Shown: positions 8,537-17,388, counted from the first letter of the stretch. The stretch: 64,000 nucleotides of DNA from Conexivisphaera sp049976725 (GCA_049976725.1 JBMFHR010000004.1:1-64000); one strand, 5' to 3'. Numbers and translations: made by a program. Notes: generated from the letters alone by a model not told the origin.

Positions 8537-8656
8537 CGCGCCCCGAATTGCCGCATCCCCTCCAATAGGCCCCGCGAGCGCCACTTCGCGGCCCTCTCTG
8601 ACGGGCCGAATTGCGGCTCAAACGCTTTTAGGGGGTCCGATCCATGATGGTGAGGG

Positions 8657-9820
8657 TTGAGCCTCGTCGAGTCGCTCAAGTCGATAAAGGTCGGGGACCT
8701 CGTCAGGAAGGACGTCGGCACGATCCGCCTGGACGAACCGCTCTCCAAGGCGCTGAGCAGGCTGAGCGAGGACGGCGTCATCCTGGTCGTGGACGAGGGG
8801 GGCAAGTACCAGGGGGTCCTCACGGAGAGGATGGCGATAAGGACGCTGCTGGACCCCGCGACCACCAAGGTCAGGTCGGTGTACAGGAAGGCCCCGAAGG
8901 TATCGCCGGACGACGATGTATTGAAGGCCGCGAGGCTCATGATGGAGAACGACCTCAGGTACCTGCCAGTGGCGTCGGGCGACTCCATCGTGGGCGTCGT
9001 GGGCGATGAGGCGGTCCTGGAGGCCGCCGTGGGCACGAGGTTCGGGAACCTCAGGGTGTCGCAGCTGATGACGTCAGATCCCGTGGCGGTCAGGGAGGAC
9101 GACACCGTGGCGAGGGCGCTGTCGGTCATGCGCAGGGAGGGAATATCCAGGCTGCCCGTGCTCCGCGGCGACAGGGTGGTCGGCGTCCTCACGATAAGGG
9201 ACGTGCTGGAGAAGGTCCTGGGACCCAGGGCGGGCGTCGAGCAGGGCAGGGAAGGTCCCCTGAGCAGGCGCGTGTCCGACATAATGAGCCGCGACGTGGC
9301 GTCCGTGCTCCCGGACGACGAGGTGAGGAGGGCCGTCAGGATCATGCTGGACAGGGACATCGCCTCGGTGGTGGTCACGGACGACGCGGGCAGGCTGAGG
9401 GGAATGCTCACGCGCTCGGACGTCCTGAAGGAGCTCGCGCGCGTGGGCGAGGAGGCGCCCCAGGTCGTCGTCCAGTTCTCGGTGAAGGACCCGGAGGAGT
9501 TCGAGAACGTGGAGGTGGACAGGGACAAGCTGAGGGATATGATGAACGGGTTCCTGAGGAAGTACGAGAGCTTCCTGGGGCCGGCCCACATGACCGTCTA
9601 CCTGAAGAGGCACAGGGAGAGGAGGAGGGGGAGGAGGCTCACCCACTGCAGGATACAGGTCAACGGCCCCAGGGGCGTGTTCGTCGGCGTGGGCGAGGGA
9701 TGGGGCACCAGCCAGGCGGTCAGGAGCGCCCTGGACAGCGTGGCCAGGCAGGTGGAGAGGGCGAAGGAGGGCAGGGCGGTCGACAGGGCGCTGGTCGAGG
9801 AGATACTGGAGATGCTCTGA
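8657..9820 (+). CDS. Four-CBS-domain protein with C-terminal HPF/RaiA-like (S30AE) domain
   Basis: Residues 1-265 hold two tandem CBS pairs: repeats begin near KVGDLVRKDVGTI, KVRSVYRKAPKVS, RVSQLMTSDPVAV and RVSDIMSRDVASV. CBS pairs usually bind adenine nucleotides. From about residue 270 the sequence VVVQFSVKDPEEF, KLRDMMNGFLRKYESFL, HCRIQVNGPRGVFVGVGEGW and AVRSALDSVARQVERAKEG follows the beta-alpha-beta-beta-beta-alpha plan of the ribosome hibernation factor domain (S30AE). A role as a nucleotide-sensing ribosome hibernation or dimerisation factor is inference. TTG start at 8657, with a CTTTTAG box at 8625-8631. Confidence 0.8.
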   Translation: MSLVESLKSIKVGDLVRKDVGTIRLDEPLSKALSRLSEDGVILVVDEGGKYQGVLTERMAIRTLLDPATTKVRSVYRKAPKVSPDDDVLKAARLMMENDLRYLPVASGDSIVGVVGDEAVLEAAVGTRFGNLRVSQLMTSDPVAVREDDTVARALSVMRREGISRLPVLRGDRVVGVLTIRDVLEKVLGPRAGVEQGREGPLSRRVSDIMSRDVASVLPDDEVRRAVRIMLDRDIASVVVTDDAGRLRGMLTRSDVLKELARVGEEAPQVVVQFSVKDPEEFENVEVDRDKLRDMMNGFLRKYESFLGPAHMTVYLKRHRERRRGRRLTHCRIQVNGPRGVFVGVGEGWGTSQAVRSALDSVARQVERAKEGRAVDRALVEEILEML

Positions 9821-9869
9821 CCGCGCATCGTGGATAACTCTTTTTTCCCAGTTCAGGGGAACTCGCAGC

Positions 9870-10142
9870 GTGAAGGTCCTGGTGAGCCTCAGGAGCCTAG
9901 AGGTCCAACTTGCCGGCAGGGCGATAGTCTCGCCCGGCGCGAGGGAGGGCGAGGTGCTCGTGCAGGTGCCGGGGGAGTGGCCGGTGCTCAACTACTACCT
10001 GGAGGGGGCAGCCGCGGGCGACCGCGTGGAGCTCAGGTCGGCCTACAGGGAGGACGCCTACGGGACGTATGAGGTATCCATGCACGCGGTGATCGGGTGG
10101 CTCAGGGAGCTGGGAGTGGAGGCGGAGGTGCGCGAGGGATGA
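9870..10142 (+). CDS. Small hypothetical protein, first gene of the Smc5-like operon
   Basis: 90 aa, not recognised. A beta-rich N-terminal half (MKVLVSLRSLEVQL, EGEVLVQVPGEWPV, DRVELRSAYRED) and a C-terminal helix (HAVIGWLRELGVEAEV). GTG start at 9870 lies 26-27 nt after a CTTTTTTC box at 9841-9847, so it begins the transcript. Its stop overlaps the ATG of the kinase gene (ATGA), and that gene overlaps the Smc5-like gene, so it is cotranscribed with the SMC-kleisin-kite set. Confidence 0.65.
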   Translation: MKVLVSLRSLEVQLAGRAIVSPGAREGEVLVQVPGEWPVLNYYLEGAAAGDRVELRSAYREDAYGTYEVSMHAVIGWLRELGVEAEVREG

Positions 10143-11104
10143 CGTCCGTGGCGGCGGCGGGGGCCAGCAACTGGGACACGCTGATACTGTCCAGGGGGTT
10201 CCCGCGGCCCGGGGTCGGCGTGAGGGCGCTCAGCGTGCTGGAGTTCCCGGGGGGCAAGGCGGCCAACGTCGCCACGGCGGCGACCAGGATCCTGGGCAGG
10301 GGGGGAGGGGCCGTGATAAGCGCGGTGGGGGAGGACGAGTTCGGGAGGAGGCTGCTCAGGGGGCTCCAGGAGGAGGGCGTCGACGTCAGGGGGGTCTTCG
10401 TCATGGAGGAGGAGCCCTCGGGCAGGGCTTTCGTGGTGGTGGACGAGGCGACCGGGGAGAACCTGATAATCTCCTTCCACGGCGCGCTCCTCAGGCTGGG
10501 GAGGGAGCACGTGGACCTGGCGGAGGTGAGGGACGCCGTGGAGAGCTCCAGGATCGTGGTCATCATGGACGTCCCCACGGGGTTCATGGAGGGGCTGGTG
10601 GACGCCGCCCTGGAGGCCGACAGGACGGTGCTGCTGGCCCCGGGGATAAAGGCCTCCGAGAACCCGGAGATGGTCAGGTCCCTCCTGAGGAAGGTGGACT
10701 ACGTCGTGCTGAACGAGGGGGAGCTGGCAGAGCTGGCGGGGCCGGGGGATCCCATAGCGGGCGCAAGGGCCCTCGCCAGGGAGGGCGCGAAGGTCGTTGT
10801 GACGCTCAGCGGCAGGGGGGCGATCATCGCGGGCTCCGGCGAGCTGATAGAGCAGCCGGCGCTGGACCTGCAGAGGATGGGGCTGAAGGCCGTCAACACC
10901 GTCGGGTGCGGGGACGCGTTCATAGGCGTGTTCGCGGCCTTCAAGTCCGCCGGATCTGGCGACGCTGAGGCCCTCAGGAGGGCGAACGTGGCGGGGGCCT
11001 ACAAGGCGACCAGGCTGGAGGTCCGCGGCAGCCCGACGCTGGAGCAGCTCCTGAGGTTCGAGGAGGCAGCGAGGGGGGCAGGGGCTCTGGTTGAGCCAGG
11101 GTGA
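10139..11104 (+). CDS. PfkB/ribokinase-family sugar or nucleoside kinase
   Basis: ATP-dependent kinase of the ribokinase fold. Signature 1 is FPGGKAANVATAATRI (about residues 35-50), signature 2 with the catalytic Asp is NTVGCGDAFIGVFAAF (about 250-265); the middle has VVLNEGELAELAG and VVVTLSGRGAII. In the common NTTGAGD motif, TGAG is replaced by VGCG here, while the Asp is kept. 322 aa. I take ATG at 10139, whose ATGA overlaps the upstream stop; the in-frame GTG/ATG further upstream would overlap more. Substrate cannot be told from sequence; its place in the SMC operon may be only transcriptional. Confidence 0.85.
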   Translation: MTSVAAAGASNWDTLILSRGFPRPGVGVRALSVLEFPGGKAANVATAATRILGRGGGAVISAVGEDEFGRRLLRGLQEEGVDVRGVFVMEEEPSGRAFVVVDEATGENLIISFHGALLRLGREHVDLAEVRDAVESSRIVVIMDVPTGFMEGLVDAALEADRTVLLAPGIKASENPEMVRSLLRKVDYVVLNEGELAELAGPGDPIAGARALAREGAKVVVTLSGRGAIIAGSGELIEQPALDLQRMGLKAVNTVGCGDAFIGVFAAFKSAGSGDAEALRRANVAGAYKATRLEVRGSPTLEQLLRFEEAARGAGALVEPG

Positions 11105-12791
11105 GGGGCCGAGGCCGTTCATCAGGGAGGTCATACTGGAGGACTTCATGAGCCACGAGTACAGCAGGGTGAGGCTGGCGCCCGGGCTCAACGTGGTGCT
11201 GGGGCCCAACGGGGCGGGCAAGTCGTCGATCCTCCTGGCCATATCGCTCGTCATGGGCCAGAGCCACACGGAGAGGTCGCGCAAGCTGAGCGAGCTGGTG
11301 AGGTACGGGAGGGATCAGGCCAGGGTGACGCTCCTGCTGGACAACTCCGAGAGGGACGGCAGGAGGCCGCTCCCCAGGAGGAGCGACATCATCAGGCTGT
11401 CCAGGATCATAAGGTCCACGGGCGAGTACTGGTTCGAGATCGATTACCGCAGGGCGGACAGGCTGGAGGTGGTCGACATGCTCAGGGACCTAGGGCTCAA
11501 CCCGGACAACCTGCTCGTGATAATGCACCAGGGACTGGTCGACGAGTTCACCGCGCTGTCGCCCCAGGAGAGGCTGGAGCTGGTTGAGGAGGCCACGGGC
11601 ATATCGGGGTACAGGATGAGGCTCGAGAGGGCGATGGAGCGCCTCGAGGGCGTGAGGGCCGAGGAGAGGGAGAAGGAGAAGCAGCTGGAGCAGCTGAGGG
11701 CCATGGAGGACCAGTGGAGGAAGCTCTACGAGAGGCTGGAGGAGAGGAGGGAGCTCGAGGAGGGGCTGAGGAGGGCGAGGATCGAGCTCGCCTGGGCGCG
11801 CGTCGCCAAGCTGGAGTCCACCCTGGAGAGGCTGAGGGCGAGGAGGAGGGAGCTCGAGGCTGAGGCCGAGGAGGACGGCAGGCTGGCGGCCGCGCTGGGC
11901 GAGGAGCTGGCGAGGCTGAGGAGGGAGCTCGAGGCGGCGCTGGACGCGGGGGACAGGGGAAGGGTCCTCAGGGCGGTGGACGACATCGCCTACGACAGCG
12001 CGGAGAGGGCGCTCGCGGAGTACCGGGCGAAGCTGGCGCAGGATGAGGCCAAGAGGATAGCGAGGGAGGAGGCACGCTACGGCGAGGAGCTCGAGGCCGC
12101 GAGGGAGGAGGCGGAGGGCGAGAGGCCGGCTAGCGTGAGGGAGGTGGAGGAGGTGGAGGAGGAGGTGAGGCTCCTGGAGGCCAAGGTGAGGGCGCTGGGC
12201 GACCTGCCGGACGACGTCGAGGAGTTCTACATGGACATAAAGTCCAGGCTGGAGGGCGTGAGGGCGAGGCTCGAGGAGCTGGCCCGCAACAAGGCCATGC
12301 TCGTCGAGGAGATAGGGAGGCGCATGGAGGTCTGGAGGAGGGAGGTGGACGCCGTGATAAGCGACCTGAACTCCAGGTTCTCGCAGCTCCTCTCCGCCGT
12401 GGGGGCAGCGGGCTACGTTAAGGTGAACTACGGCCAGTCGCCCTCCGATGCCGGGCTGGAGGTCTACGTCGGCTTCAGGGGCGTCGAGCCGGTCCTCCTG
12501 GACCCGTACAGGCAGAGCGGCGGCGAGAGGAGCGCCGCCGTCACTGCCTTCCTTCTGGCGCTCCAGGGGAGGACGATATCGCCCTTCAGGGCGGTCGACG
12601 AGTTCGACGTCCACATGGATCCTTCGACAAGGACGACGTTCTTCAGGGTGCTCCACGATATGTTCAGGGAGGAGAAGGGGGTCCAGTACCTGGTCATAAC
12701 GCCGGGCTATCCGAGCTTCGTGGACAGGGACGCGCACTACATCATAGTCCAGAAGGTGGGGGGTGTCTCGGCTGTCGGCGAGGCGCCGTGA
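11091..12791 (+). CDS. Short SMC-family ATPase, Smc5/6-like heads without hinge
   Basis: 566-aa ABC-type ATPase. Residues 1-160 form the N-terminal head: Walker A GPNGAGKSS (38-46), Q-loop region VIMHQGLVDEF, and the SMC motif LSPQERLELVEEATGISGY. Residues about 165-430 are coiled coil with only a brief break near 265-280, far too short for a hinge domain. The C-terminal head reads like Smc5: VISDLNSRFSQLLSAVGAAGYV, signature QSGGERS (475-481), Walker B FRAVDEFDVHMD, then YLVITP. Smc1-4 have LSGGEK and LDEIDAALD instead. TTG start at 11091 overlaps the kinase by 14 nt. The next two genes look like its kleisin and kite partners. A chromosome organisation or repair role is inference. Confidence 0.85.
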   Translation: MSQGEGPRPFIREVILEDFMSHEYSRVRLAPGLNVVLGPNGAGKSSILLAISLVMGQSHTERSRKLSELVRYGRDQARVTLLLDNSERDGRRPLPRRSDIIRLSRIIRSTGEYWFEIDYRRADRLEVVDMLRDLGLNPDNLLVIMHQGLVDEFTALSPQERLELVEEATGISGYRMRLERAMERLEGVRAEEREKEKQLEQLRAMEDQWRKLYERLEERRELEEGLRRARIELAWARVAKLESTLERLRARRRELEAEAEEDGRLAAALGEELARLRRELEAALDAGDRGRVLRAVDDIAYDSAERALAEYRAKLAQDEAKRIAREEARYGEELEAAREEAEGERPASVREVEEVEEEVRLLEAKVRALGDLPDDVEEFYMDIKSRLEGVRARLEELARNKAMLVEEIGRRMEVWRREVDAVISDLNSRFSQLLSAVGAAGYVKVNYGQSPSDAGLEVYVGFRGVEPVLLDPYRQSGGERSAAVTAFLLALQGRTISPFRAVDEFDVHMDPSTRTTFFRVLHDMFREEKGVQYLVITPGYPSFVDRDAHYIIVQKVGGVSAVGEAP

Positions 12792-13476
12792 GAGGATAGC
12801 GGCGCGCGAGCGCATCGCGCTCCTGGTGGACGAGGTGGAGAGGGAGGGCAAGGACCCGTTCTCCGTGGACGTGGCCGGGCTCCTGGCGGACATGCGCGAG
12901 GACTACGACTCGGACGACGTGGACCTGCTCCTGGCGGACAGCAAGGCGATCGAGGCCCTCAGCCGCCTCGTGGAGATGCAGGACGAGTGGATAGAGGGGA
13001 GGCTCCTGGCATCCGTGTCGCCCGAGGCCCTCAGGAGGAGGGCGGAGGCCGCCGACGCGAGGGAGCTGGCCGAGGCGCTCTACTTGGCCCAGACGCCGAC
13101 CGTCGGCGTCTCGAGCCTGGACGAGGAGTTCGTCGTGGAGGCGATGAGGTACTGGGAGGGGCTCAGGGCGGCGAGGCCCCCGGAGGAGCGCGCGCTCAGG
13201 GAGTACCAGGGGGTCCCAGAGCTGGAGCCCGACTCGTTCGAGGGGGACCTGGAGTCCTTCAGGTCGAGGATCAGGGCGGCGCTGGAGAGGGGGGACGCCG
13301 AGCTCTGGGACCTCCTGAGCGGCGACAGGGAGTCCAGGGTGAGGGAGCTCTACCTGCTGGCGCACATGGTGACGCGCGGTGAGGTCGGACTCGAGTACGA
13401 CCCCGAGCGCGACCGGTACCTCGTGACGGCGAGGCCGAGGGGAGGGGACGTCAGGTCGGTGGTGATAGAGGTTTGA
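12763..13476 (+). CDS. Kleisin-like (ScpA/Nse4-like) partner of the SMC ATPase
   Basis: 237 aa. The N-terminal part (LVDEVEREGKDPFSVDVAGLL followed by DDVDLLLADSKAIEALSRL) has the helix arrangement of kleisin N-terminal domains, which bind the SMC neck; the centre is acidic and low in order; the last 45 residues (ESRVRELYLLAHMVTRGEVGLEYD) look like the C-terminal winged helix that caps the other SMC head in ScpA. Assignment rests on this pattern and on position: it overlaps the SMC gene by 29 nt (GTG start 12763) and is followed by a winged-helix gene through a TTGA overlap. Family membership needs profile confirmation. Confidence 0.6.
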   Translation: MSRLSARRRERIAARERIALLVDEVEREGKDPFSVDVAGLLADMREDYDSDDVDLLLADSKAIEALSRLVEMQDEWIEGRLLASVSPEALRRRAEAADARELAEALYLAQTPTVGVSSLDEEFVVEAMRYWEGLRAARPPEERALREYQGVPELEPDSFEGDLESFRSRIRAALERGDAELWDLLSGDRESRVRELYLLAHMVTRGEVGLEYDPERDRYLVTARPRGGDVRSVVIEV

Positions 13477-14042
13477 GCCAGGAGGGGGCGGGGGCGCCGG
13501 AGCAGCAGGGGAGGGAGTTGAGGGACAAGGCGCTGAAGGCACTGAGGATGCTGCTGGTGAGCAGGGGGAGGCCGGGCGTGAAGGGTTGGGAGCTGAGGAA
13601 GCACTTCGGCCCCGGCTACCTGAAGGTGCTCGAGGTCGTCAGGGTGGAGGCGAGCAAGCTCGGCCTGGAGCTCAGGTCCGTCGAGGACGAGGGAGGTAGG
13701 GGCCCCGACTACGCGAGGTACCTGCTCGTGAGCTCGGAGCCAGCCCTGGAGGTGGGGAGCCCCCTGACGGTCGTCGAGGCGGCGGCGCTCGCGATGATAA
13801 TAGTGCTCACGTACGGCGGGAGGGGCGAGGTCCCCCTGAAGGAGGTGCAGCAGGCGCTCTACTCGAAGCTCAGCAAGTGGAGGGCCGAGCAGGCGCTCTA
13901 CAGGCTGTCCAGACTGGGGTACATAGAGCTGGACGACGTGGTGAAACTCGGATGGAGGACGAGGGCCGAGGTCGACGTCGAGAAGCTGGCTAGGGCGCTC
14001 GCGGCCATCAGGTCCGGCGGGAGCGGAGGGCCATCTCCCTGA
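13473..14042 (+). CDS. Tandem winged-helix protein, kite (ScpB / Nse3-MAGE)-like
   Basis: 189 aa with two winged-helix modules: residues about 15-90 (KALRMLLVSRGRPGVKGWELRKHFG, then VLEVVRVEASKLGLELRSVED and YARYLLVSS) and about 98-180 (LTVVEAAALAMIIVLTYGG, VPLKEVQQALYSKL, ALYRLSRLGYIEL). The first module resembles MAGE/Nse3 domains, in which a helix is followed by GLEL and a strand ending YLLVSS. Kite proteins dimerise on the kleisin in Smc-ScpAB, MukBEF and Smc5/6. TTG start at 13473 overlaps the kleisin stop (TTGA). The 3' end overlaps the convergent helicase gene by 35 nt. Confidence 0.6.
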   Translation: MSQEGAGAPEQQGRELRDKALKALRMLLVSRGRPGVKGWELRKHFGPGYLKVLEVVRVEASKLGLELRSVEDEGGRGPDYARYLLVSSEPALEVGSPLTVVEAAALAMIIVLTYGGRGEVPLKEVQQALYSKLSKWRAEQALYRLSRLGYIELDDVVKLGWRTRAEVDVEKLARALAAIRSGGSGGPSP

Positions 14043-16836
14043 TCACGCGCGAGCGCTCCTCCTCGGCCAGCGCCATCAGCAGGTCGTCCAGGTCACCGCG
14101 GTGGCCCGACAGGATCCTCTCGGCGGCCGACCTGGGGATCCTGAAGAGGGACGCCACGGCCCCCGGGTAACCGTACCTCTCGACCAGCGCGGACGTCAGG
14201 AGGGCCCTCCTGTGGAGCTGCTCGAGCTCCCTGGGCGGGCGGCCCCTCTCCAGGAGCCTGTCGGTGAGGGCGCGGACCTCGTCCTCATCGGCCTCGAGCA
14301 CCGCGACGCGCCTGGACCCGCAGACCGGGCACCGCAGGTCCTCGCCGACCTCCGACAGCCTCGCGCGCTCCACGTAGTCCAGGCAGTCCATGCAGGCGAG
14401 GGTCACTGGCGAGCTGAGCCTGGCCCTAGCGGACGACAGGACGAGCCTCCTGAGCCTGGCCCTGTCGACGACCTCCCCCCTCACCATGGCCCTCTCGAGC
14501 CCCACGCGGGCCATCGGGGTCGGCTCCCCCAGCTCGCCCAGGTCGACCAGCTCCACTGAGCCATTGGATATCGCGCGCAGGAGCAGCCCAACGGACCTCA
14601 CGTCGAGGTCCTCCTCGAGCAGGGATCTCCAGGCCTCCCTCCCGACAAGCGTGTCCTTCAGCGCGTCCCTGAGCCTCCTGACGTCGGCGCCGCTGAGGGC
14701 CGACTTCGCCCCGACGACGCCCATCTTCCTGGCCGCCTGCACGAGCCTCCTGAGGTAGAGCCAGGAGTCCTCGAAGGCGGCCCTGACCTCCGACTCCAGA
14801 TCGGAGGCCGCGAGCTCCCTCAGCGCGGACACGACCATCCCCGTCGTGGCGTTGCCCCTGATGTAGACGCGGTAGGGATCCTGGTGGACCACGTACTCCT
14901 CGCCCGAGGCACGGGAGAGCGCGTGCGCTAGCAGCCTGGCGAGCGTCCTGTTGGCCCTCAGGCCAACGTGCGAGTGGAGCACGCAGTAGTCCTCCCACCT
15001 CTCGACCGTCAGCCTGGAGTCCGAGGGGACGGGGTACCCACGGGACAGCTGCTGCAGCACGTGCGACGCCGCCCTCTCGGCGTCGTCGGGGGACATCCCG
15101 TACTCCTCGACGAGGACCCGGGGACCGGACTCCGCTATCCTCCTCCTGAGGGCCCCGACCTCCTGGGCGACCTCGAGGGGGACCGGTATCTCCTCACCCA
15201 CCCAGCTGGGTATGGCGCCAGTGGGGTCGTCGGACTCCTCGACTATGACGCGGTCCTCCACGACCTGCTTGACGACCCAGGGCCTCCCCGCCAGGATGAA
15301 CTTCACGCCCATCGACACGTAGCCCGCGACGAACTCCTCGTCCAGGACCCCGACCGGGGATCCGTCCTCCCTGGTCACGACGTACTTTGGCTCCTCGGGT
15401 ATCATGGTGAGGGTCTCGAAGTGGTACTCGAGGAGCCTCCTGGCCGAGGCCGGCACGTAGGCCGCGCCATCCGATGGGGAGAACCTGGCGAGGGGTGGCC
15501 TCAGGCCGGACATGAAGTCGAGCGCCGCGGAGAGCTCGACCTCCGACAGGTCCCTGTAGGGGTAGCTCCTCCTGAGAATGCCCATCAGGTCGCTGACCTT
15601 TATCACGCGGTCCTCCAGGAGGATGCCGGCCACCTGCTGCACCAGCACGTCGTACGGCCTCTGGGGTATCAGCGGGTCCTCGAGCTGGCCGGCGAGCGCC
15701 CTCCTGGCTATGACGGCCGCCTCGAGCGCGTCGTCCTCGTCCACAGCTATCACGAGCCCCCTGGAGACGCGGCCCAGCGAGTGCCCGCTCCTCCCGACCC
15801 TCTGGATGAGCCGGGTGACCTGCCTCGGCGACCCGTACTGTATCACCGCGTTTATCGACCCCACGTCTATCCCCAGCTCGAGGCTGCTCGTGCATATCAC
15901 GGCGTCCAGCTCCCCGCCCTTGAGCCTGGACTCGGCGTCCAGCCTCCTGTCGAGCGATATGCTGCTGTGGTGGACCTCGGCCCTGAAGTCAGGATCGATG
16001 AGCCTGAGCCTGCTGATCAGTATCTCCGCCTCGCTCCTGGTGTTCGTGAACACGAGGACGGGGGCGGCGGACCTCGCCTCCTCTAGGAGGGCCCTGAGGC
16101 GCGAGAGGGCGGCGGGGTGGAGGCCCAGGGACCTCGCGGCGCCGGCGTCATCCGCAGCGCCCGGGAACGTGACCCTTATCTCGTACGGCTTGGGGGGACG
16201 CGACTCGACCACCGCGCAGGACCTGCCTGGCCCGACGAGGAAGGACCCGACCTTTGAGGGCGATCCGATGGTCGCGGACAGCCCTATCCTCTGGTACTCC
16301 CCCGCGAGCCTGACCAGCCTCTCCAGGATGACCGCGAGCTGGGACCCCCTCTTGTCCTCCGCGAGCTCGTGGACCTCGTCCACTATAACCCACCTGACGT
16401 TGGCCAGGTGCCTCCTCATCACGTCGGCGACGAGGAGCACCTGCAGGGTCTCCGGGGTCGTCACCAGGAGGTCCGGGGGGCTCCTCGCCTGCCTCCTCCT
16501 CTCATCGGCCGGAGTGTCGCCGTGGCGCACCGCGACGGAGATCCCGAGCTGCGAGGCCCACCAGCTTATCCTCTCCACGAGGTCCCTGTTGAGCGCCCTC
16601 AGCGGCGTCACGTAGAGCGCGGACACGGGGCTGCGCCTCGTCCTGAGCATCGAGTCGAGCGTGGGGAGCAGCGCCGCCTCCGTCTTCCCGGATCCCGTGG
16701 GGGCAACGAGCAGGACGTGCGCGCCGGACGCTATGACGGGGACGGCCTCGGCCTGGGGAGGGGTGGGCTGCGACATGCCCCTCCTGGCGAGGAGCTCCCT
16801 TATCCTGGGATGGAGCCCTTCGAAAGCCCCGCTCAA
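14008..16836 (-). CDS. Lhr-family SF2 helicase (paralogue A, with zinc finger)
   Basis: ATP-dependent nucleic-acid helicase, 942 aa. RecA1 has the Q motif region TPPQAEAVPVI, Walker A APTGSGKTEAAL, TPLRALNRD, DEVH box VIVDEVHELAEDKRG and GLSATIG; RecA2 has LVFTNTRSEAEIL, CTSSLELGIDVGS and LIQRVGRSGH. After the winged-helix region comes the Lhr C-terminal part, with a four-cysteine zinc-binding segment CMDCLDYVE ... CPVCGS at about residues 850-885. Start is TTG at 16836, overlapping the upstream stop (TTGA); the frame is open far upstream but that part is shadow. Second Lhr in the window, the other being at 21864-24512. Confidence 0.92.
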   Translation of the reverse strand: MSGAFEGLHPRIRELLARRGMSQPTPPQAEAVPVIASGAHVLLVAPTGSGKTEAALLPTLDSMLRTRRSPVSALYVTPLRALNRDLVERISWWASQLGISVAVRHGDTPADERRRQARSPPDLLVTTPETLQVLLVADVMRRHLANVRWVIVDEVHELAEDKRGSQLAVILERLVRLAGEYQRIGLSATIGSPSKVGSFLVGPGRSCAVVESRPPKPYEIRVTFPGAADDAGAARSLGLHPAALSRLRALLEEARSAAPVLVFTNTRSEAEILISRLRLIDPDFRAEVHHSSISLDRRLDAESRLKGGELDAVICTSSLELGIDVGSINAVIQYGSPRQVTRLIQRVGRSGHSLGRVSRGLVIAVDEDDALEAAVIARRALAGQLEDPLIPQRPYDVLVQQVAGILLEDRVIKVSDLMGILRRSYPYRDLSEVELSAALDFMSGLRPPLARFSPSDGAAYVPASARRLLEYHFETLTMIPEEPKYVVTREDGSPVGVLDEEFVAGYVSMGVKFILAGRPWVVKQVVEDRVIVEESDDPTGAIPSWVGEEIPVPLEVAQEVGALRRRIAESGPRVLVEEYGMSPDDAERAASHVLQQLSRGYPVPSDSRLTVERWEDYCVLHSHVGLRANRTLARLLAHALSRASGEEYVVHQDPYRVYIRGNATTGMVVSALRELAASDLESEVRAAFEDSWLYLRRLVQAARKMGVVGAKSALSGADVRRLRDALKDTLVGREAWRSLLEEDLDVRSVGLLLRAISNGSVELVDLGELGEPTPMARVGLERAMVRGEVVDRARLRRLVLSSARARLSSPVTLACMDCLDYVERARLSEVGEDLRCPVCGSRRVAVLEADEDEVRALTDRLLERGRPPRELEQLHRRALLTSALVERYGYPGAVASLFRIPRSAAERILSGHRGDLDDLLMALAEEERSRVIREMALRSRRT

Positions 16837-17351
16837 ATCCCCCTCAGCGCCGACCTGTAGCGCTCGCCCAGCTCGACGTAGGACCTCCAGCCCTCCTGGA
16901 GGGCCCGCACCATGTTGCCCTTGACCCTCCCGACCACCTTCGCGGGCGACCCCATGACCAGGCTGCCCGGCGGGATCTCCATGCCGGCCGGGATCACGCT
17001 GCCCGCGGCTATTATGCTGCCCCTGCCGACGCGGGCGCCCTCGAGCACCGCGGACCTTATGCCGACGAGCACCTCGTCCTCCAGGACGACGCCCTCGAGC
17101 ACCGCGCCGTGCGCGATCGTCACCCTCCTGCCCACTATGGCCGCGTGCCTGTCCGGGTGCACCACCACGCAGTCCTGGACGTTGCTCTCGTCCCCTATCA
17201 CGACCTCGGACCACTCGCCGCGCAGGACCGCGTTGAACCACACGCTGGACCCGGCGCCGACCCTCACGTCCCCTATCAGCCACGCCGACGGCGCCACGAA
17301 GGCGGACTGGTTGACGGTCGGCCTCCTCCCATCGATCTCCAGCAGCGGCAT
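16833..17351 (-). CDS. Gamma-carbonic anhydrase-like hexapeptide-repeat protein
   Basis: Left-handed beta-helix protein of the gamma-CA/PaaY/YrdA family. Hexapeptide repeats run through the whole chain: FVAPSAWLIGDVRVGAGSSVWF, VVIGDESNVQDCVVVHPD, VTIAHGAVLEGVVLEDEVLVG, VGRGSIIAAGSVIPAGM, followed by MGSPAKVVGRVK and an amphipathic C-terminal helix. The conserved GDESNVQD and the zinc-type histidines (HPD, AHGA) are present, so metal binding is plausible; enzymatic activity is unproven. I use ATG at 17351 (PLLEIDGRRPTVN follows, a normal start); a TTG at 17381 is possible. Couples to the Lhr gene by TTGA. Confidence 0.88.
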   Translation of the reverse strand: MPLLEIDGRRPTVNQSAFVAPSAWLIGDVRVGAGSSVWFNAVLRGEWSEVVIGDESNVQDCVVVHPDRHAAIVGRRVTIAHGAVLEGVVLEDEVLVGIRSAVLEGARVGRGSIIAAGSVIPAGMEIPPGSLVMGSPAKVVGRVKGNMVRALQEGWRSYVELGERYRSALRGI

Positions 17352-17388
17352 GCCTGGGTACCCCGCGTGGTCACACTTCAAGTTTGCC

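Noticed and set aside
8537..8656. Repeated CCGAATTGC motif between the esterase and CBS genes
   Set aside because: Only two short imperfect copies; not enough to call an operator.
16837..17283. Upstream extension of the Lhr-A frame
   Set aside because: It is an alternative frame of the hexapeptide-repeat gene; the TTGA overlap at 16836 gives a normal helicase start.
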